From CAXBID01 sp963815305 (GTDB lineage Bacteria; Bacteroidota; Bacteroidia; Flavobacteriales; Flavobacteriaceae), in contig CAWFFW010000001.1 of NCBI GenBank assembly GCA_963815305.1, positions 2,480,001 through 2,544,000 on the forward strand: a stretch of 64,000 nt of DNA, written 5' to 3'. Of this stretch, positions 49,045 to 57,970 are shown piece by piece. The position numbers were made by a program, and so were the translations under genes. Under the pieces are notes generated by a model. That model was not told the DNA's origin, made no database searches, and saw only the letters and a list, made by a program, of their open reading frames with translations. Position 1 is the first letter of the stretch; every line of letters starts with the position of its first letter.

Positions 49045-49551
49045 ATGAAACAATTTAAAACACTTTTATTAGCAACTGCATTATGTATTGGAACAGTAAG
49101 TTTCACTCAAGCACAAAGTAAGGTTGCCCATATAAATACGCAAGAATTAATTTCTGGAATGCCAGAAATGAAAGCTGCTCAAAAAGAACTTGAGGCTTTA
49201 AGCAAAACGTATCAAACAGATTTTCAGTCTATGGGCACAGAATATCAAAATACAGTAAAACAATATGAAGCTGAAGTAAATACTAAAACTGCAGAAGAAA
49301 ATCAAAAAAGAGCAGTTGAACTACAAGAAAAACAACAACGTATTCAACAATTTCAATCTGATGCGCAACAAGATTTACAAAAGAAGCAAGAGGAATTAAT
49401 TAAGCCTATTTCAGAAAAAGCTAAAACTGCTATTTTGAAAGTATCTAGAGCGCAAGGTTTTGATTATGTTTTAGATTCTTCTTTAGGTGTAACCATTTTA
49501 GCTGATGGCAAAAACTTGCTTGACGACGTTAAAAAAGAATTAGGTATTTAA
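49045..49551 (+). CDS. OmpH/Skp-family periplasmic chaperone
   Basis: A 168-residue Skp-like protein: signal peptide ending TQAQ near residue 23, then VAHINTQELISGMPEMKAAQ, a central coiled coil rich in Gln and Glu, and KVSRAQGFDYVLDSSLGVTIL. This is the standard Skp length and layout. It lies 30 bases after the longer paralogue, and a terminator follows, so bamA and the two ompH genes form an outer-membrane assembly unit. Confidence 0.95.
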   Translation: MKQFKTLLLATALCIGTVSFTQAQSKVAHINTQELISGMPEMKAAQKELEALSKTYQTDFQSMGTEYQNTVKQYEAEVNTKTAEENQKRAVELQEKQQRIQQFQSDAQQDLQKKQEELIKPISEKAKTAILKVSRAQGFDYVLDSSLGVTILADGKNLLDDVKKELGI

Positions 49552-49573
49552 TTACCATTTTCTAAAAATATTT

Positions 49574-49607
49574 TAAAGCTGCTTACTTATAAGCAGCTTT
49601 TTTTATT
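49574..49607 (+). terminator. Terminator after the ompH genes
   Basis: AAAGCTGCTTA and TAAGCAGCTTT form an 11-bp stem around CTTA, followed by TTTTTATTT. It lies 23 bases past the second ompH stop. Confidence 0.92.
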
Positions 49608-49681
49608 TATTTAAGTTTACAAAAAAAGCACTATATATAATTCCAGTTGAATTGTATATTTTTATAATCTATTATTTTTAT

Positions 49682-49712
49682 TGTAGATTCCTGCCTACGC
49701 AGGAATGACAAA
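49682..49712. repeat. Short palindromic element (ATTCCTGC-CTA-CGCAGGAAT)
   Basis: A perfect inverted repeat of 8-9 bases (ATTCCTGC / GCAGGAAT) with the loop CTAC or similar, flanked by GATGACA-like sequence (GAATGACAA). It lies 17 bases before the murI start. I recall this type of sequence as a dispersed repeat in other bacterial genomes; only one copy is in this window. Confidence 0.5.
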
Positions 49713-49728
49713 TTTACTTTTATAGTTT

Positions 49729-50508
49729 ATGAGTAATAAACCCATAGGTGTTTTTGATTCGGGTGTTGGAGGCACTTCTATTTGGAAGGAGATACACCAT
49801 CTGTTACCAAATGAAAATACATTGTATTTAGCCGATAGTAAAAATGCGCCTTATGGCCCAAAAGGGAATGATGCTATTATTGCATTAAGTATTAAAAATA
49901 CAGATTATCTAATTAATAAAGGTTGTAAACTTATTGTAGTAGCCTGCAATACGGCAACAACAAATGCGATAGATTATTTAAGGCAAACTTACCCGATTCC
50001 CTTTATTGGTATTGAGCCTGCTATAAAAACTGCAGCGTTACAAACTAAAACGAATACGGTTGGTATTTTGGCAACTAAAGGCACTTTAAGTAGTGCTTTA
50101 TTTTCTAAAACTTCGGGGTTATTTGCAAGCCAAATAAAAGTGGTTGAACAAAATGGCGAAGGTATTGTGGAGCTTATAGAAAGCGGGCAGTTATATTCTG
50201 ATCATATGAAAGCGCTTTTAAGACTATATTTAAAACCTATGATGGATGCCCAAATTGATTATTTGGTTTTAGGGTGTACCCATTACCCATATTTGATGCC
50301 TTTACTTATTGAATTATTGCCTAATAATGTTAAAATTATAGATTCTGGTGAAGCAGTAGCGCGACAAACAAAAACTGTTTTAGAAAAACATAATTTATTA
50401 AATGATGAACTTAAGCTGTCAAAGCATAAATTTTATACCAATAGCAATGCAGAGGTGATGAAGTCTCTTTTAGGTGAAACGTTTGATGTTGAATATTTTG
50501 ATTTTTAA
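49729..50508 (+). CDS. murI: Glutamate racemase
   Basis: A 259-residue cofactor-independent racemase that makes D-glutamate for peptidoglycan. The start NKPIGVFDSGVGGTSIWKE is typical. The two catalytic Cys are in LIVVACNTATTNAIDYLR near residue 74 and LVLGCTHYPYLMPLL near 183. DSKNAPYGPKG near 37 and the GIEPAIKTAALQT block are also intact. It follows the bamA-ompH cluster after a terminator, in the usual flavobacterial order. Confidence 0.97.
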   Translation: MSNKPIGVFDSGVGGTSIWKEIHHLLPNENTLYLADSKNAPYGPKGNDAIIALSIKNTDYLINKGCKLIVVACNTATTNAIDYLRQTYPIPFIGIEPAIKTAALQTKTNTVGILATKGTLSSALFSKTSGLFASQIKVVEQNGEGIVELIESGQLYSDHMKALLRLYLKPMMDAQIDYLVLGCTHYPYLMPLLIELLPNNVKIIDSGEAVARQTKTVLEKHNLLNDELKLSKHKFYTNSNAEVMKSLLGETFDVEYFDF

Positions 50509-50520
50509 ATGAAATTCTGA

Positions 50521-50668
50521 TTTGCGTTAGGGATTGCAGTGGAAATCCTTTTAAAAAAAGGAATAATATATAAATTGAGCCAAACATTAACGGATAACCA
50601 CTTCGCTAACTCCTCGGTATAACGTTTAAAAAGATTGAAACGAAAAGCCCGACCCTTGTGGTAACGCC
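50521..50668. repeat. Structured intergenic element (GCGTTAGGG ... CCCGACCC ... TAACGCCC)
   Basis: The 150-base gap between murI and the carbonic anhydrase gene is a self-complementary element. Its ends, GCGTTAGGG and GGTAACGCCC, pair through GCGTTA/TAACGC, and GGG can pair with the CCC of AGCCCGACCC. Inside is a hairpin CCTTTT/AAAAGG (50548-50562). Elements with this frame (GCGTTAGGGATTG ... GCCCGACCC ... AACGCCC) are familiar to me from other Bacteroidota intergenic regions. It may be an RNA or a dispersed repeat; Rfam motif Flavo-1 should be tested. Confidence 0.55.
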
Positions 50669-51184
50669 CTACTCTTTAAACCAACTTGAATATTTAATAT
50701 AGTTATTCGCAATTCTGTTTATTTCACCTGAGATGAGTTCTTCACTTATATCTTTTACTTTTTTAGCAGGCACACCGGCATAAATACTACCAGACTCAAC
50801 ATGGGTATTTTTTGTAACCACAGCTCCAGCCGCAATAATGCTGTTGCTTTCTATCACGCAATCGTCCATAATAATACTACCCATACCAACCAAAACATTA
50901 TTGTGTATAGTACACCCATGAACAATGGCATTGTGACCAATAGAGACGTTATTACCAATACTGGTGGGCGATTTTTGATAGGTGGCATGAATAACCGCGC
51001 CGTCTTGCACATTCACTTTATTACCCATTTTGATGTAATGGACATCGCCACGAATTACAGCACTAAACCAAACACTGCAATGATTTCCCATAGTTACATC
51101 CCCAAGTACTACTGCATTTTCTGCTACATAACAATCTTCTGGTATTTGGGGTGATTTTCCGTTTACTGGTTTTATAATTGGCAT
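50669..51184 (-). CDS. Gamma-class carbonic anhydrase family protein
   Basis: A 171-residue left-handed beta-helix protein. Hexapeptide turns are visible through most of the length (VVLGDVTMGNHCSVWFSAVIRGD, VNVQDGAVIH, SIGNNVSIGHNAIVHGC, NNVLVGMGSIIMDDC, NSIIAAGAVV). The three zinc-ligand His positions of gamma carbonic anhydrases are present: His in GAVIH near 71 and the two in GHNAIVH near 88-93. Whether it hydrates CO2 or belongs to the related YrdA/PaaY group is not clear. It stands alone on the minus strand, convergent with murI. Confidence 0.92.
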   Translation of the reverse strand: MPIIKPVNGKSPQIPEDCYVAENAVVLGDVTMGNHCSVWFSAVIRGDVHYIKMGNKVNVQDGAVIHATYQKSPTSIGNNVSIGHNAIVHGCTIHNNVLVGMGSIIMDDCVIESNSIIAAGAVVTKNTHVESGSIYAGVPAKKVKDISEELISGEINRIANNYIKYSSWFKE

Positions 51185-51314
51185 ATTTTATGTTTTTTAT
51201 TGATTATTGTTATTCTCCATTGCGAATAAAATGAAGCAATCTGTTTTTTATTTACTTAAAATCTATTTTGAAACTTAATTTAAATGATTAACACATCGCT
51301 GCACTACTCATAAA

Positions 51315-52049
51315 CTATTTAAAATACGACAATAACTCTGACTTTCTAGAGGCTGAAACCATAATTTCTTTTCCGCTACTTAGTACAACGCTTCCTCCTT
51401 TTCCTTTTTGGTATTTTACGACTTCGTTTACATTTACAAGATATGATTTATGCACTCGTGCAAAACCAGAATCGGTAAGTGCTTCTTCAAAATACTTTAA
51501 GGTTTTACTAACCAATTTCTTCTTATTGTTATTTAAATAGATTTCGGTGTAATTATCATCAGCCTTACAATACAAAATGCTAGCTGTTTCAATAACTTCA
51601 AAGCCCGATTGTTGCGGGATCGTAATTTTTCCGTTTACGCTATTGGTTTTAGCCATCAAAACCTCATCTTGTAAAGCGTCTTCTTTTGTTTTAATTTCGG
51701 TAACATAATCCACGGCTTTTATTAACTCATCTATAGAAATAGGTTTCATCAAATAATAACTAGCATGTGCGTTTAGTGCCTCAATAGCATAATGATTATA
51801 AGCGGTTACAAAAATAGTTTCGAAGTTTATGTCGCCTACCTTTTCCAACAAATCGAAGGCGTTACCATAAGGCATTTCTACATCAAGAAACACCAAGTCT
51901 AAATTGGTATTTCGTATTAAAACTAAGGCCTCTTCAATGTTTGCCGCTTCACCCAAAACAGTGACATTTGGACAATATTTTTTGAGATAATTTTTTAAAA
52001 TCTCTCTGCTGGTTTCTTCGTCTTCGACGATTATAGAGGTTAGTTTCAT
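51315..52049 (-). CDS. LytTR-family response regulator
   Basis: A 244-residue two-component regulator. The receiver domain (about 1-120) has the acidic pair EDE at 9-11, the phospho-acceptor Asp56 in VFLDVEMPYGNAFDLL, and Lys in LMKPISIDEL near 105. The LytTR DNA-binding domain (about 145-244) shows YCKADDNYTEIYLNNNKK, FARVHKSYLVNVNEVVKYQKG and the end SGKEIMVSASRKSELLSYF. It is placed directly downstream of its probable kinase on the same strand, with a hairpin repeat in the gap of 101 bases. Confidence 0.96.
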   Translation of the reverse strand: MKLTSIIVEDEETSREILKNYLKKYCPNVTVLGEAANIEEALVLIRNTNLDLVFLDVEMPYGNAFDLLEKVGDINFETIFVTAYNHYAIEALNAHASYYLMKPISIDELIKAVDYVTEIKTKEDALQDEVLMAKTNSVNGKITIPQQSGFEVIETASILYCKADDNYTEIYLNNNKKKLVSKTLKYFEEALTDSGFARVHKSYLVNVNEVVKYQKGKGGSVVLSSGKEIMVSASRKSELLSYFK

Positions 52050-52117
52050 TTCTGTATTCCTTATTTTTTATTTATGTTGCTTATAACTCACTCAAATCTT
52101 AAAACCTAAAAACCGAG

Positions 52118-52150
52118 TATGAGTTCCTTCTTTCAGAGGGTAAGGGAGGA
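52118..52150. repeat. Short hairpin repeat, divergent copy 4
   Basis: AGTTCCTTCTTTCAGAGGGT then AAGGGAGGATC resembles the minus-strand form of the repeats at 5213, 11051 and 41281 (CCTCCTTCGGAGGGATTTAGGGAG). The stem is weaker here. It lies between the TPR kinase and LytTR regulator genes. Confidence 0.45.
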
Positions 52151-54325
52151 TCAATCCTTTTTAAGGGTTACCACAACCTTGGTACCTGTATCTTCTTCAC
52201 TTTGAAAATCATCAACCAAAACATCAACCTTATCTTTATACATCGCATTTAAAATAGACACGCGTTTTTTAATATTACCCATACCTTTTGAGTTTTGCTT
52301 TTTCTGATTTTTTGTTTTTAAGGCTTTAGATTTTTCACGCCCAATACCATCATCAGTTATAGTAATGCTTATTTCATTTTGTTTTGATTGCTCTATCTTT
52401 ATGTCCAAATGGCCTTTTGTTTTCTTGTATCTGAGACCGTGCCATACTGCATTTTCAATATAAGGTTGTAATAGCATGGGAGGAATTACAAAATCATCAA
52501 CTTTGATATGTTCATCTACATGAATGTTATAATCAAACTTATCTTGAAATCTGAAATGTTCTAATTTAGCATACAATTGTAAGAGTTCAATTTCCTTTTC
52601 TAATGGAATAAAATCTTCTTCACTGTTTTCTAAAACCGCTCGCATAAGTAATGAAAAATCAGTTAAATATTTATTTGCTGTTCGCTCATCATTTGAAGCT
52701 ATAAAACTATTTACAGAGTTTAACGCATTGAAAATAAAATGCGGGTTCATTTGACTTCTCAAACTTTTTAATGCCAATAAATTATTTGCTAAACGCTGTT
52801 GCTTTATATACTTAAACATCAAAAATGCAGTAAGTAATAATAATATTAAGCCTCCAATTAGCGAATAAATAATTAGTTTTTGACGCTTAGCTTGTTCTGT
52901 GGTTAATTCATATTTACTTTCAGATAATTCTCTATCGGTTTCCAAGCTTAAAATCCTATTTTGCTTTGAAGTGAGTTCTCGTCTAAAACGGGCTGCTTGC
53001 GATATTTCTTGCTCTCTTTTGGTATAAACTTGGTCTACCAAATCAACATAATCTTGATAAATACTATAAGCCTTTTTGTAATCTTCGGCATCTCTGTAAA
53101 CCTCCGAGAGTTTTCTAGTGGCATCTTTTTTAACTGTTAAATCTTCTTTACTTTCGGCGACTTTAATACTCTTTTCTAAATATGGAATGGCCTTATTAAA
53201 ATTCCCTTGAGAGGCATAGGCATTACCAATTTTATAGTTTTGTTTTTGAAGTGTTAAAGGACTTTCGTTACTTATTACCGAGTCGTTTTCTATGTCACTT
53301 ATATCATCCAGAGCTTCTTTTCGTAACGATATTTCACTAGAATAATTGTTAATATTATTTTGAAAATCTGCTATTTTCAATTTTTCTTCAACAACGCGTT
53401 TTTTATTTTGTGTATTTGCTGATTTTAAAGATTGATTAAAATAATCTCCCGCTTGTTTATTATCACCTTTCGCATTATAAACCTCGGCAATTTTAGAATT
53501 TAGATCGGTTATTTTGGGTGTAATTAAATGTGTTTTTGCTTCATTTAATCCAGTTTTATAGGCTTTTATTGAAGCATCAAAGGCTTTTATTAAAAGATAA
53601 ACATCGCCAAGTCCCTCATATAAACTTACCAATTGCGAATAGGAAAGCTCTTTCTTATTTATGCCATTATAAGTTTGTATACTTTCTTGATAACTATTGT
53701 TTAATTTATAAGCTTTAGCCAACTTTAACGTGGTTTCGTTTGTTTTAACACTTTGAATACTAATTCTGTAATTGGAAACAGCTAAATCATATTGTTTCCA
53801 ATACAGGTTAATATCGCCTAAAACTTCATAAGCTTCGCTATTTTCTTTTTTGGAACTACTTTCTGATATGGCATCTGTTATAAATTGAATACTCTTTTGT
53901 GCATCGGTTTTTAAATATGTTTCAGCAGAATCAATAAGTGATTTAAAAGATGGTAGGCTTTTTCTAGAAAAGGCTTTATTTTTAGAATATGCTTTATCCT
54001 CATCATTAGGTTCTACCCTAACCTCAATACGCTCATTATCTTTTATGGTATAATAAACGGTTTCAAAATTTTTATGTCTAATAGTAAGTTCGTCTCCTAC
54101 AATCACTTCAATTCTAAAATTTCCTGAAAAATCTGTAGTGGTATATCCACCACCTCTCACTTCAATGTTCACATCGCTTATGGGATTTCTGGTATCACTT
54201 TCAATCACAGAACCTCGAACAGTAAACCTAGGCTTGTTTCCAAGCACATCATTGTTTTGTGCCACCGTATTAAAGGCGCAAAGCATTGCGCTGAAAAATA
54301 ATATATGTTTTAAAACGGATTTCAT
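52151..54325 (-). CDS. TPR-containing LytS-type sensor histidine kinase with N-terminal carboxypeptidase-regulatory-like domain
   Basis: A 724-residue kinase. A signal peptide (ending near FNTVAQ, 22) is followed by a carboxypeptidase-regulatory-like beta-sandwich (about 33-115, FTVRGSVIESDTRNPISDVN), several tetratricopeptide repeats (about 130-430), a coiled coil and a membrane helix (about 487-510, LIIYSLIGGLILLLLTAFL). The cytoplasmic part is of the His_kinase/LytS type: the phospho-acceptor His is in SQMNPHFIFNALNSV near 534, and the ATPase has ENAVWHGLRYKKTKG near 630 and ITDDGIGREKSKA near 660. The long periplasmic region implies that it senses envelope or protein partners. It is paired with the LytTR regulator downstream. 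Confidence 0.93.
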   Translation of the reverse strand: MKSVLKHILFFSAMLCAFNTVAQNNDVLGNKPRFTVRGSVIESDTRNPISDVNIEVRGGGYTTTDFSGNFRIEVIVGDELTIRHKNFETVYYTIKDNERIEVRVEPNDEDKAYSKNKAFSRKSLPSFKSLIDSAETYLKTDAQKSIQFITDAISESSSKKENSEAYEVLGDINLYWKQYDLAVSNYRISIQSVKTNETTLKLAKAYKLNNSYQESIQTYNGINKKELSYSQLVSLYEGLGDVYLLIKAFDASIKAYKTGLNEAKTHLITPKITDLNSKIAEVYNAKGDNKQAGDYFNQSLKSANTQNKKRVVEEKLKIADFQNNINNYSSEISLRKEALDDISDIENDSVISNESPLTLQKQNYKIGNAYASQGNFNKAIPYLEKSIKVAESKEDLTVKKDATRKLSEVYRDAEDYKKAYSIYQDYVDLVDQVYTKREQEISQAARFRRELTSKQNRILSLETDRELSESKYELTTEQAKRQKLIIYSLIGGLILLLLTAFLMFKYIKQQRLANNLLALKSLRSQMNPHFIFNALNSVNSFIASNDERTANKYLTDFSLLMRAVLENSEEDFIPLEKEIELLQLYAKLEHFRFQDKFDYNIHVDEHIKVDDFVIPPMLLQPYIENAVWHGLRYKKTKGHLDIKIEQSKQNEISITITDDGIGREKSKALKTKNQKKQNSKGMGNIKKRVSILNAMYKDKVDVLVDDFQSEEDTGTKVVVTLKKD

Positions 54326-54532
54326 CTACAAATTTATAGTGATAAACTTACGTACTTTACTTGGTATATTAAAATGAAGATTTCATATAATAAGCCTCAT
54401 TTTAGTTAAAAAAGATTGGTTTAAACATTAAAAAGTTTGTTTTACTAATTGAATTAACACGCACACTCATTCTAAGTTTTTTATAAAAAAGTTTGGTATT
54501 AGATTTACAACGTTAATCAAAAATCTCATATC

Positions 54533-55690
54533 ATGAAAACACCATTTAAAACATTCTTATTTTGTATCGCCTTATTCGGTTTTATTTCTTGCAACGCAAA
54601 AAATAAACAAAAAACTCAGGATTTAGCTGAATTAAAAAATGATAATCATAACCCCGAAAAACAATTCATTAAAGTTGCCCTTCTATTAGACACTAGTAAT
54701 AGTATGGACGGTTTAATAGACCAAGCAAAAGCACAACTTTGGGATATTGTAAACGAATTATCTTATGCTAAATGCCATAATGAAAAACCTAATTTACAAA
54801 TTGCATTATACGAATACGGAAACGATAGATTAAATGGAAGTGAAGGCTACATTAGGCAAGTATTGGCTTTTAGTGAAGACTTAGACGACATCTCAAAAGA
54901 ACTGTTTTCTTTAACCACAAATGGAGGTGAAGAATATTGCGGACAAGTAATACAAACTTCATTAAATCAATTAAACTGGGGTAAAAATCCAGATGATTTA
55001 AAGCTTATTTTTATTGCTGGAAACGAACCTTTTACCCAAGGTAAAGTGAATTATAAAGACGCTTCTAGCCATGCTAGAGAAAAAAATGTTACTATAAATA
55101 CTATTTTTTGTGGCGATTATAACCAAGGTGTCTCTAGCTCTTGGAATGATGGCGCGCAATTAACAAACGGCAATTATATGGCCATAAATCAAAATAATAA
55201 AACGATATATATAGCGTCTCCTTATGATGATGAAATTCTTATATTGAATCAAAAACTAAATAAAACTTATGTTATTTATGGTTCAAGAGGAAGAGAAAAA
55301 ATAGCATTACAAGCGGAGCAAGACACAAACGCTAGATATTTAAGTAAAGCTAATGCAGTAAGTAGAACCGTGAGTAAAAGTTCGCATTTATATAAAAATA
55401 AAAATTGGGATCTGGTTGATGCTGTTGATTTAAAAGAAATTTCTATTGAAGCTATTGAAGATGATGCTTTACCAACTGAACTAAAAGGAAAATCATCAGA
55501 AGACATTAAAAAATATGTTTCAGAAAAAAAGAAAGCACGACAAGAAATTCAGGATAAAATTCACGAATTAAACACAAAGCGTAAAGTTTATATTTCTGAA
55601 CAAAAAAATGAAACTAAAAATGGTTTAGAAAATGCTATGACTAAGGCCATCAAAGAGCAAGCAAAAAAGAAAAAATATTCTTGGGAATAA
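54533..55690 (+). CDS. von Willebrand factor A domain lipoprotein
   Basis: A 385-residue lipoprotein (lipobox GFISCNAK, Cys near 21). The vWA domain (about 45-235) has the metal-ion-dependent adhesion motif LLLDTSNSMDGLIDQAK (D-x-S-x-S) near residues 50-66, and further MIDAS residues near TTNGGEEYCGQ (about 142) and IAGNEPFTQG (about 165). The C-terminal third is a charged helical region rich in Lys and Glu (KYVSEKKKARQEIQDKI). The role is unknown; such proteins usually mediate metal-dependent protein binding. It stands alone on the plus strand. Confidence 0.88.
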   Translation: MKTPFKTFLFCIALFGFISCNAKNKQKTQDLAELKNDNHNPEKQFIKVALLLDTSNSMDGLIDQAKAQLWDIVNELSYAKCHNEKPNLQIALYEYGNDRLNGSEGYIRQVLAFSEDLDDISKELFSLTTNGGEEYCGQVIQTSLNQLNWGKNPDDLKLIFIAGNEPFTQGKVNYKDASSHAREKNVTINTIFCGDYNQGVSSSWNDGAQLTNGNYMAINQNNKTIYIASPYDDEILILNQKLNKTYVIYGSRGREKIALQAEQDTNARYLSKANAVSRTVSKSSHLYKNKNWDLVDAVDLKEISIEAIEDDALPTELKGKSSEDIKKYVSEKKKARQEIQDKIHELNTKRKVYISEQKNETKNGLENAMTKAIKEQAKKKKYSWE

Positions 55691-55823
55691 AACAATATTT
55701 ATAGTCGTTACGAACGATGTATGACAGAAATAATCTTATAAATTAGAACTTAATATACTATGAATTACTAAAAATAAACAGATGGACACATATTAACGTC
55801 TCGTAATGATCAATTGATTTTTT

Positions 55824-56834
55824 TTAGTTAACCGCAGGACATTTACAATCATAAGGTTCTCGTCTACAATTAAAGTTATACCCTAAAGTAAACTGATGAA
55901 ATCCTCCATTAGTAAACACTAAAGAATTGGATTGATAGGTATAATTATAAGCAATCATAAAATTATCATAATTAACTCCAATAATAGGTGTTATTTGTTG
56001 TAATTTTTGGCTACTTACTGCTCCTGAAGCGGTTAAAAATTCAGCACCATCCAAACTGGTTCTGTAAGATAACCCGCCCCAAAGTCTACCAAAATCTGTT
56101 TCCATATAAGCCTTCCCGTTAAAATCAATTGCAGATTCTTGAGTTCCGTCTTTATATTGAAACATCAGGGAGGGCTCAAAACTCCAAGGACTTCCAAGCT
56201 TACCAAAAACAGCACCTATAGAAAGTAAATAACGTCTTAAATTACTAGTAATTTCAATATCATTATTAACTCCCGCATTGTTAAGCACATTTTTTATAGT
56301 ACCATGAGCATAATAATCTAAGAAATGGTATGAGAATCCAAAATCAATATTAAAATTCGTTGCACTTTGTACAATACCATCAATAATGGGGTCTGGTCCA
56401 TCAAACAGAAAAGTAGTTTCATCTAATTTATATTGAATAAATCCCGCACTTAATCCAAAAGAAAGCATATTTAAATCTACTTCTGTTCTGGAAAACATCA
56501 AATGGTGTGCATAAGTAAGGTAAGCACCTGATTGAGAGTGATAGCCATTTTTATCGGTAAACATTATTCCGCCTATTGCTGACGGTGAATCGCCAATTCT
56601 ACCATTTCCACTTACTGTTAAAAGCTTCGGAGCGTCATCCTGTCCAAACCAATTTTGTCTTGCAGTTAATCTAATTTTGGCGCAATTTGCAGCACCTGCC
56701 ATTGATGGATGAATTAAATAATAGTTATCGGTAAGATAATCCGTATATATGGGCAACCCTTCTTGAGAGGTAGCTATGAACGAAGACAACACAGCAGAAA
56801 AAACCAAAAGAATATTTTTAAATTTCATAGACAT
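55824..56834 (-). CDS. PorP/SprF family type IX secretion outer-membrane protein
   Basis: A 336-residue outer-membrane barrel protein of the PorP/SprF family. A signal peptide (about 1-23, FIATSQEG) is followed by the family start LPIYTDYLTDNYYLIHPSMAGA. RLTARQNWFGQDDAPKLLTVSG near 52 and GGIMFTDKNGYHSQSGAYLTYAHH near 92 are also typical, as is the terminal FTLGYNFNCRR. Proteins of this family help secrete or anchor specific type IX substrates, usually a large surface adhesin encoded next door. Here no adhesin or C-terminal-domain protein is adjacent, so its client is elsewhere. A short Cys-rich end (CRREPYDCKCPAVN) is unusual. Confidence 0.92.
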   Translation of the reverse strand: MSMKFKNILLVFSAVLSSFIATSQEGLPIYTDYLTDNYYLIHPSMAGAANCAKIRLTARQNWFGQDDAPKLLTVSGNGRIGDSPSAIGGIMFTDKNGYHSQSGAYLTYAHHLMFSRTEVDLNMLSFGLSAGFIQYKLDETTFLFDGPDPIIDGIVQSATNFNIDFGFSYHFLDYYAHGTIKNVLNNAGVNNDIEITSNLRRYLLSIGAVFGKLGSPWSFEPSLMFQYKDGTQESAIDFNGKAYMETDFGRLWGGLSYRTSLDGAEFLTASGAVSSQKLQQITPIIGVNYDNFMIAYNYTYQSNSLVFTNGGFHQFTLGYNFNCRREPYDCKCPAVN

Positions 56835-56991
56835 ATTCGTAATATAGGTTTTGCTTTATGTAAACGTTTATTTTTATAAAAAATTACACATAAAAAAGAT
56901 AACCTAAAACCTCTATCTTTATCAACCTTTTAAATCAAATATATGGATATCTAAAGTTTTCTTTTAGTATTTTTGCTAAAAATTAGTTGAA

Positions 56992-57897
56992 ATGAACACT
57001 TTCAAGGTTTCCGTGAAGGAAACAACAAATAATAGTATTGTAAAATTTGAATTAAACCAGTTTATAACGCAACATCAAAGTTTTGAGTTTAACAACATTG
57101 ATGAGGCAAAAACATCGCCTTTAGCGCAACAATTATTCTATTTGCCATTTGTGAAAAAGGTTTATATCTCTGGAAATTTTATTGCCGTAGAACGTTTTGA
57201 TATTGTCTCGTGGAATGATGTAAAAGATGAAGTTGCCGAACAAATTGAAGCTTACTTAAATGACGGAGGAATTATCATTGAAGCGTCTGCGCATACCGTA
57301 AAAAAAGTTCCTGTTACCGTATATGCTGAAAGCACACCCAACCCATCGGTAATGAAATTTGTTGCTAATAAAAAAATAGTTACAGCACTTTTTGAATTCA
57401 CTTCAATTGATGAAGCAAAATTATCGCCCTTAGCGACTGAATTATTTCACTTTCCTTTTGTACAACGCGTTTTTATTGAAGAAAACTATGTATCTATCAC
57501 TAAATACGATATGGCTGAATGGCAGGATATTACAATAGAACTTCGTGAGTTTATTAAAAACTATATTGAAAATGGAAAAGATATTGTTTTGCCAGAAGCC
57601 GCTGAAAAATTAAATAAGTCTTCTAAACAATTAGATTCACATTATGACACTTTAGATGATACTTCAAAGGAAATCATAAATATTTTAGAAGAATATGTAA
57701 AACCCGCAGTTGCTAGTGATGGTGGAAATATTCAATTTATAGCTTATGATGAAAAAACCAAAAATGTAAGTGTAATGCTTCAAGGTGCTTGTAGTGGTTG
57801 CCCGTCATCTACCTATACCTTAAAAAGTGGTATTGAAAACATGTTGAAAGAAATGTTAAATGGAAAAGTAGAAACTGTTGAAGCTATAAATGGATAA
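56992..57897 (+). CDS. NifU-family iron-sulfur scaffold with two N-terminal Nfu_N domains
   Basis: A 301-residue iron-sulfur cluster carrier. Two tandem Nfu_N-type domains (about 1-100 and 105-200) are recognisable by their repeated FxxIDEAKxSPLAxxLFxxPFVxxVxI pattern (first FNNIDEAKTSPLAQQLF, second FTSIDEAKLSPLATELF). The C-terminal NifU domain (about 222-300) carries the cluster-binding CxxC in LQGACSGCPSSTYTLKSG near 263. The duplicated N-domain is standard in flavobacteria. A -7-like element (TATTTTTG, 56968-56975) precedes it. It delivers clusters to apoproteins in the cytoplasm. Confidence 0.95.
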   Translation: MNTFKVSVKETTNNSIVKFELNQFITQHQSFEFNNIDEAKTSPLAQQLFYLPFVKKVYISGNFIAVERFDIVSWNDVKDEVAEQIEAYLNDGGIIIEASAHTVKKVPVTVYAESTPNPSVMKFVANKKIVTALFEFTSIDEAKLSPLATELFHFPFVQRVFIEENYVSITKYDMAEWQDITIELREFIKNYIENGKDIVLPEAAEKLNKSSKQLDSHYDTLDDTSKEIINILEEYVKPAVASDGGNIQFIAYDEKTKNVSVMLQGACSGCPSSTYTLKSGIENMLKEMLNGKVETVEAING

Positions 57898-57970
57898 AAA
57901 TCTTTATCATTTGAGTTAAAAAGAACCTCTATAATATTGTACTTTGATTGAAACTAAAAAAGTAAATATT

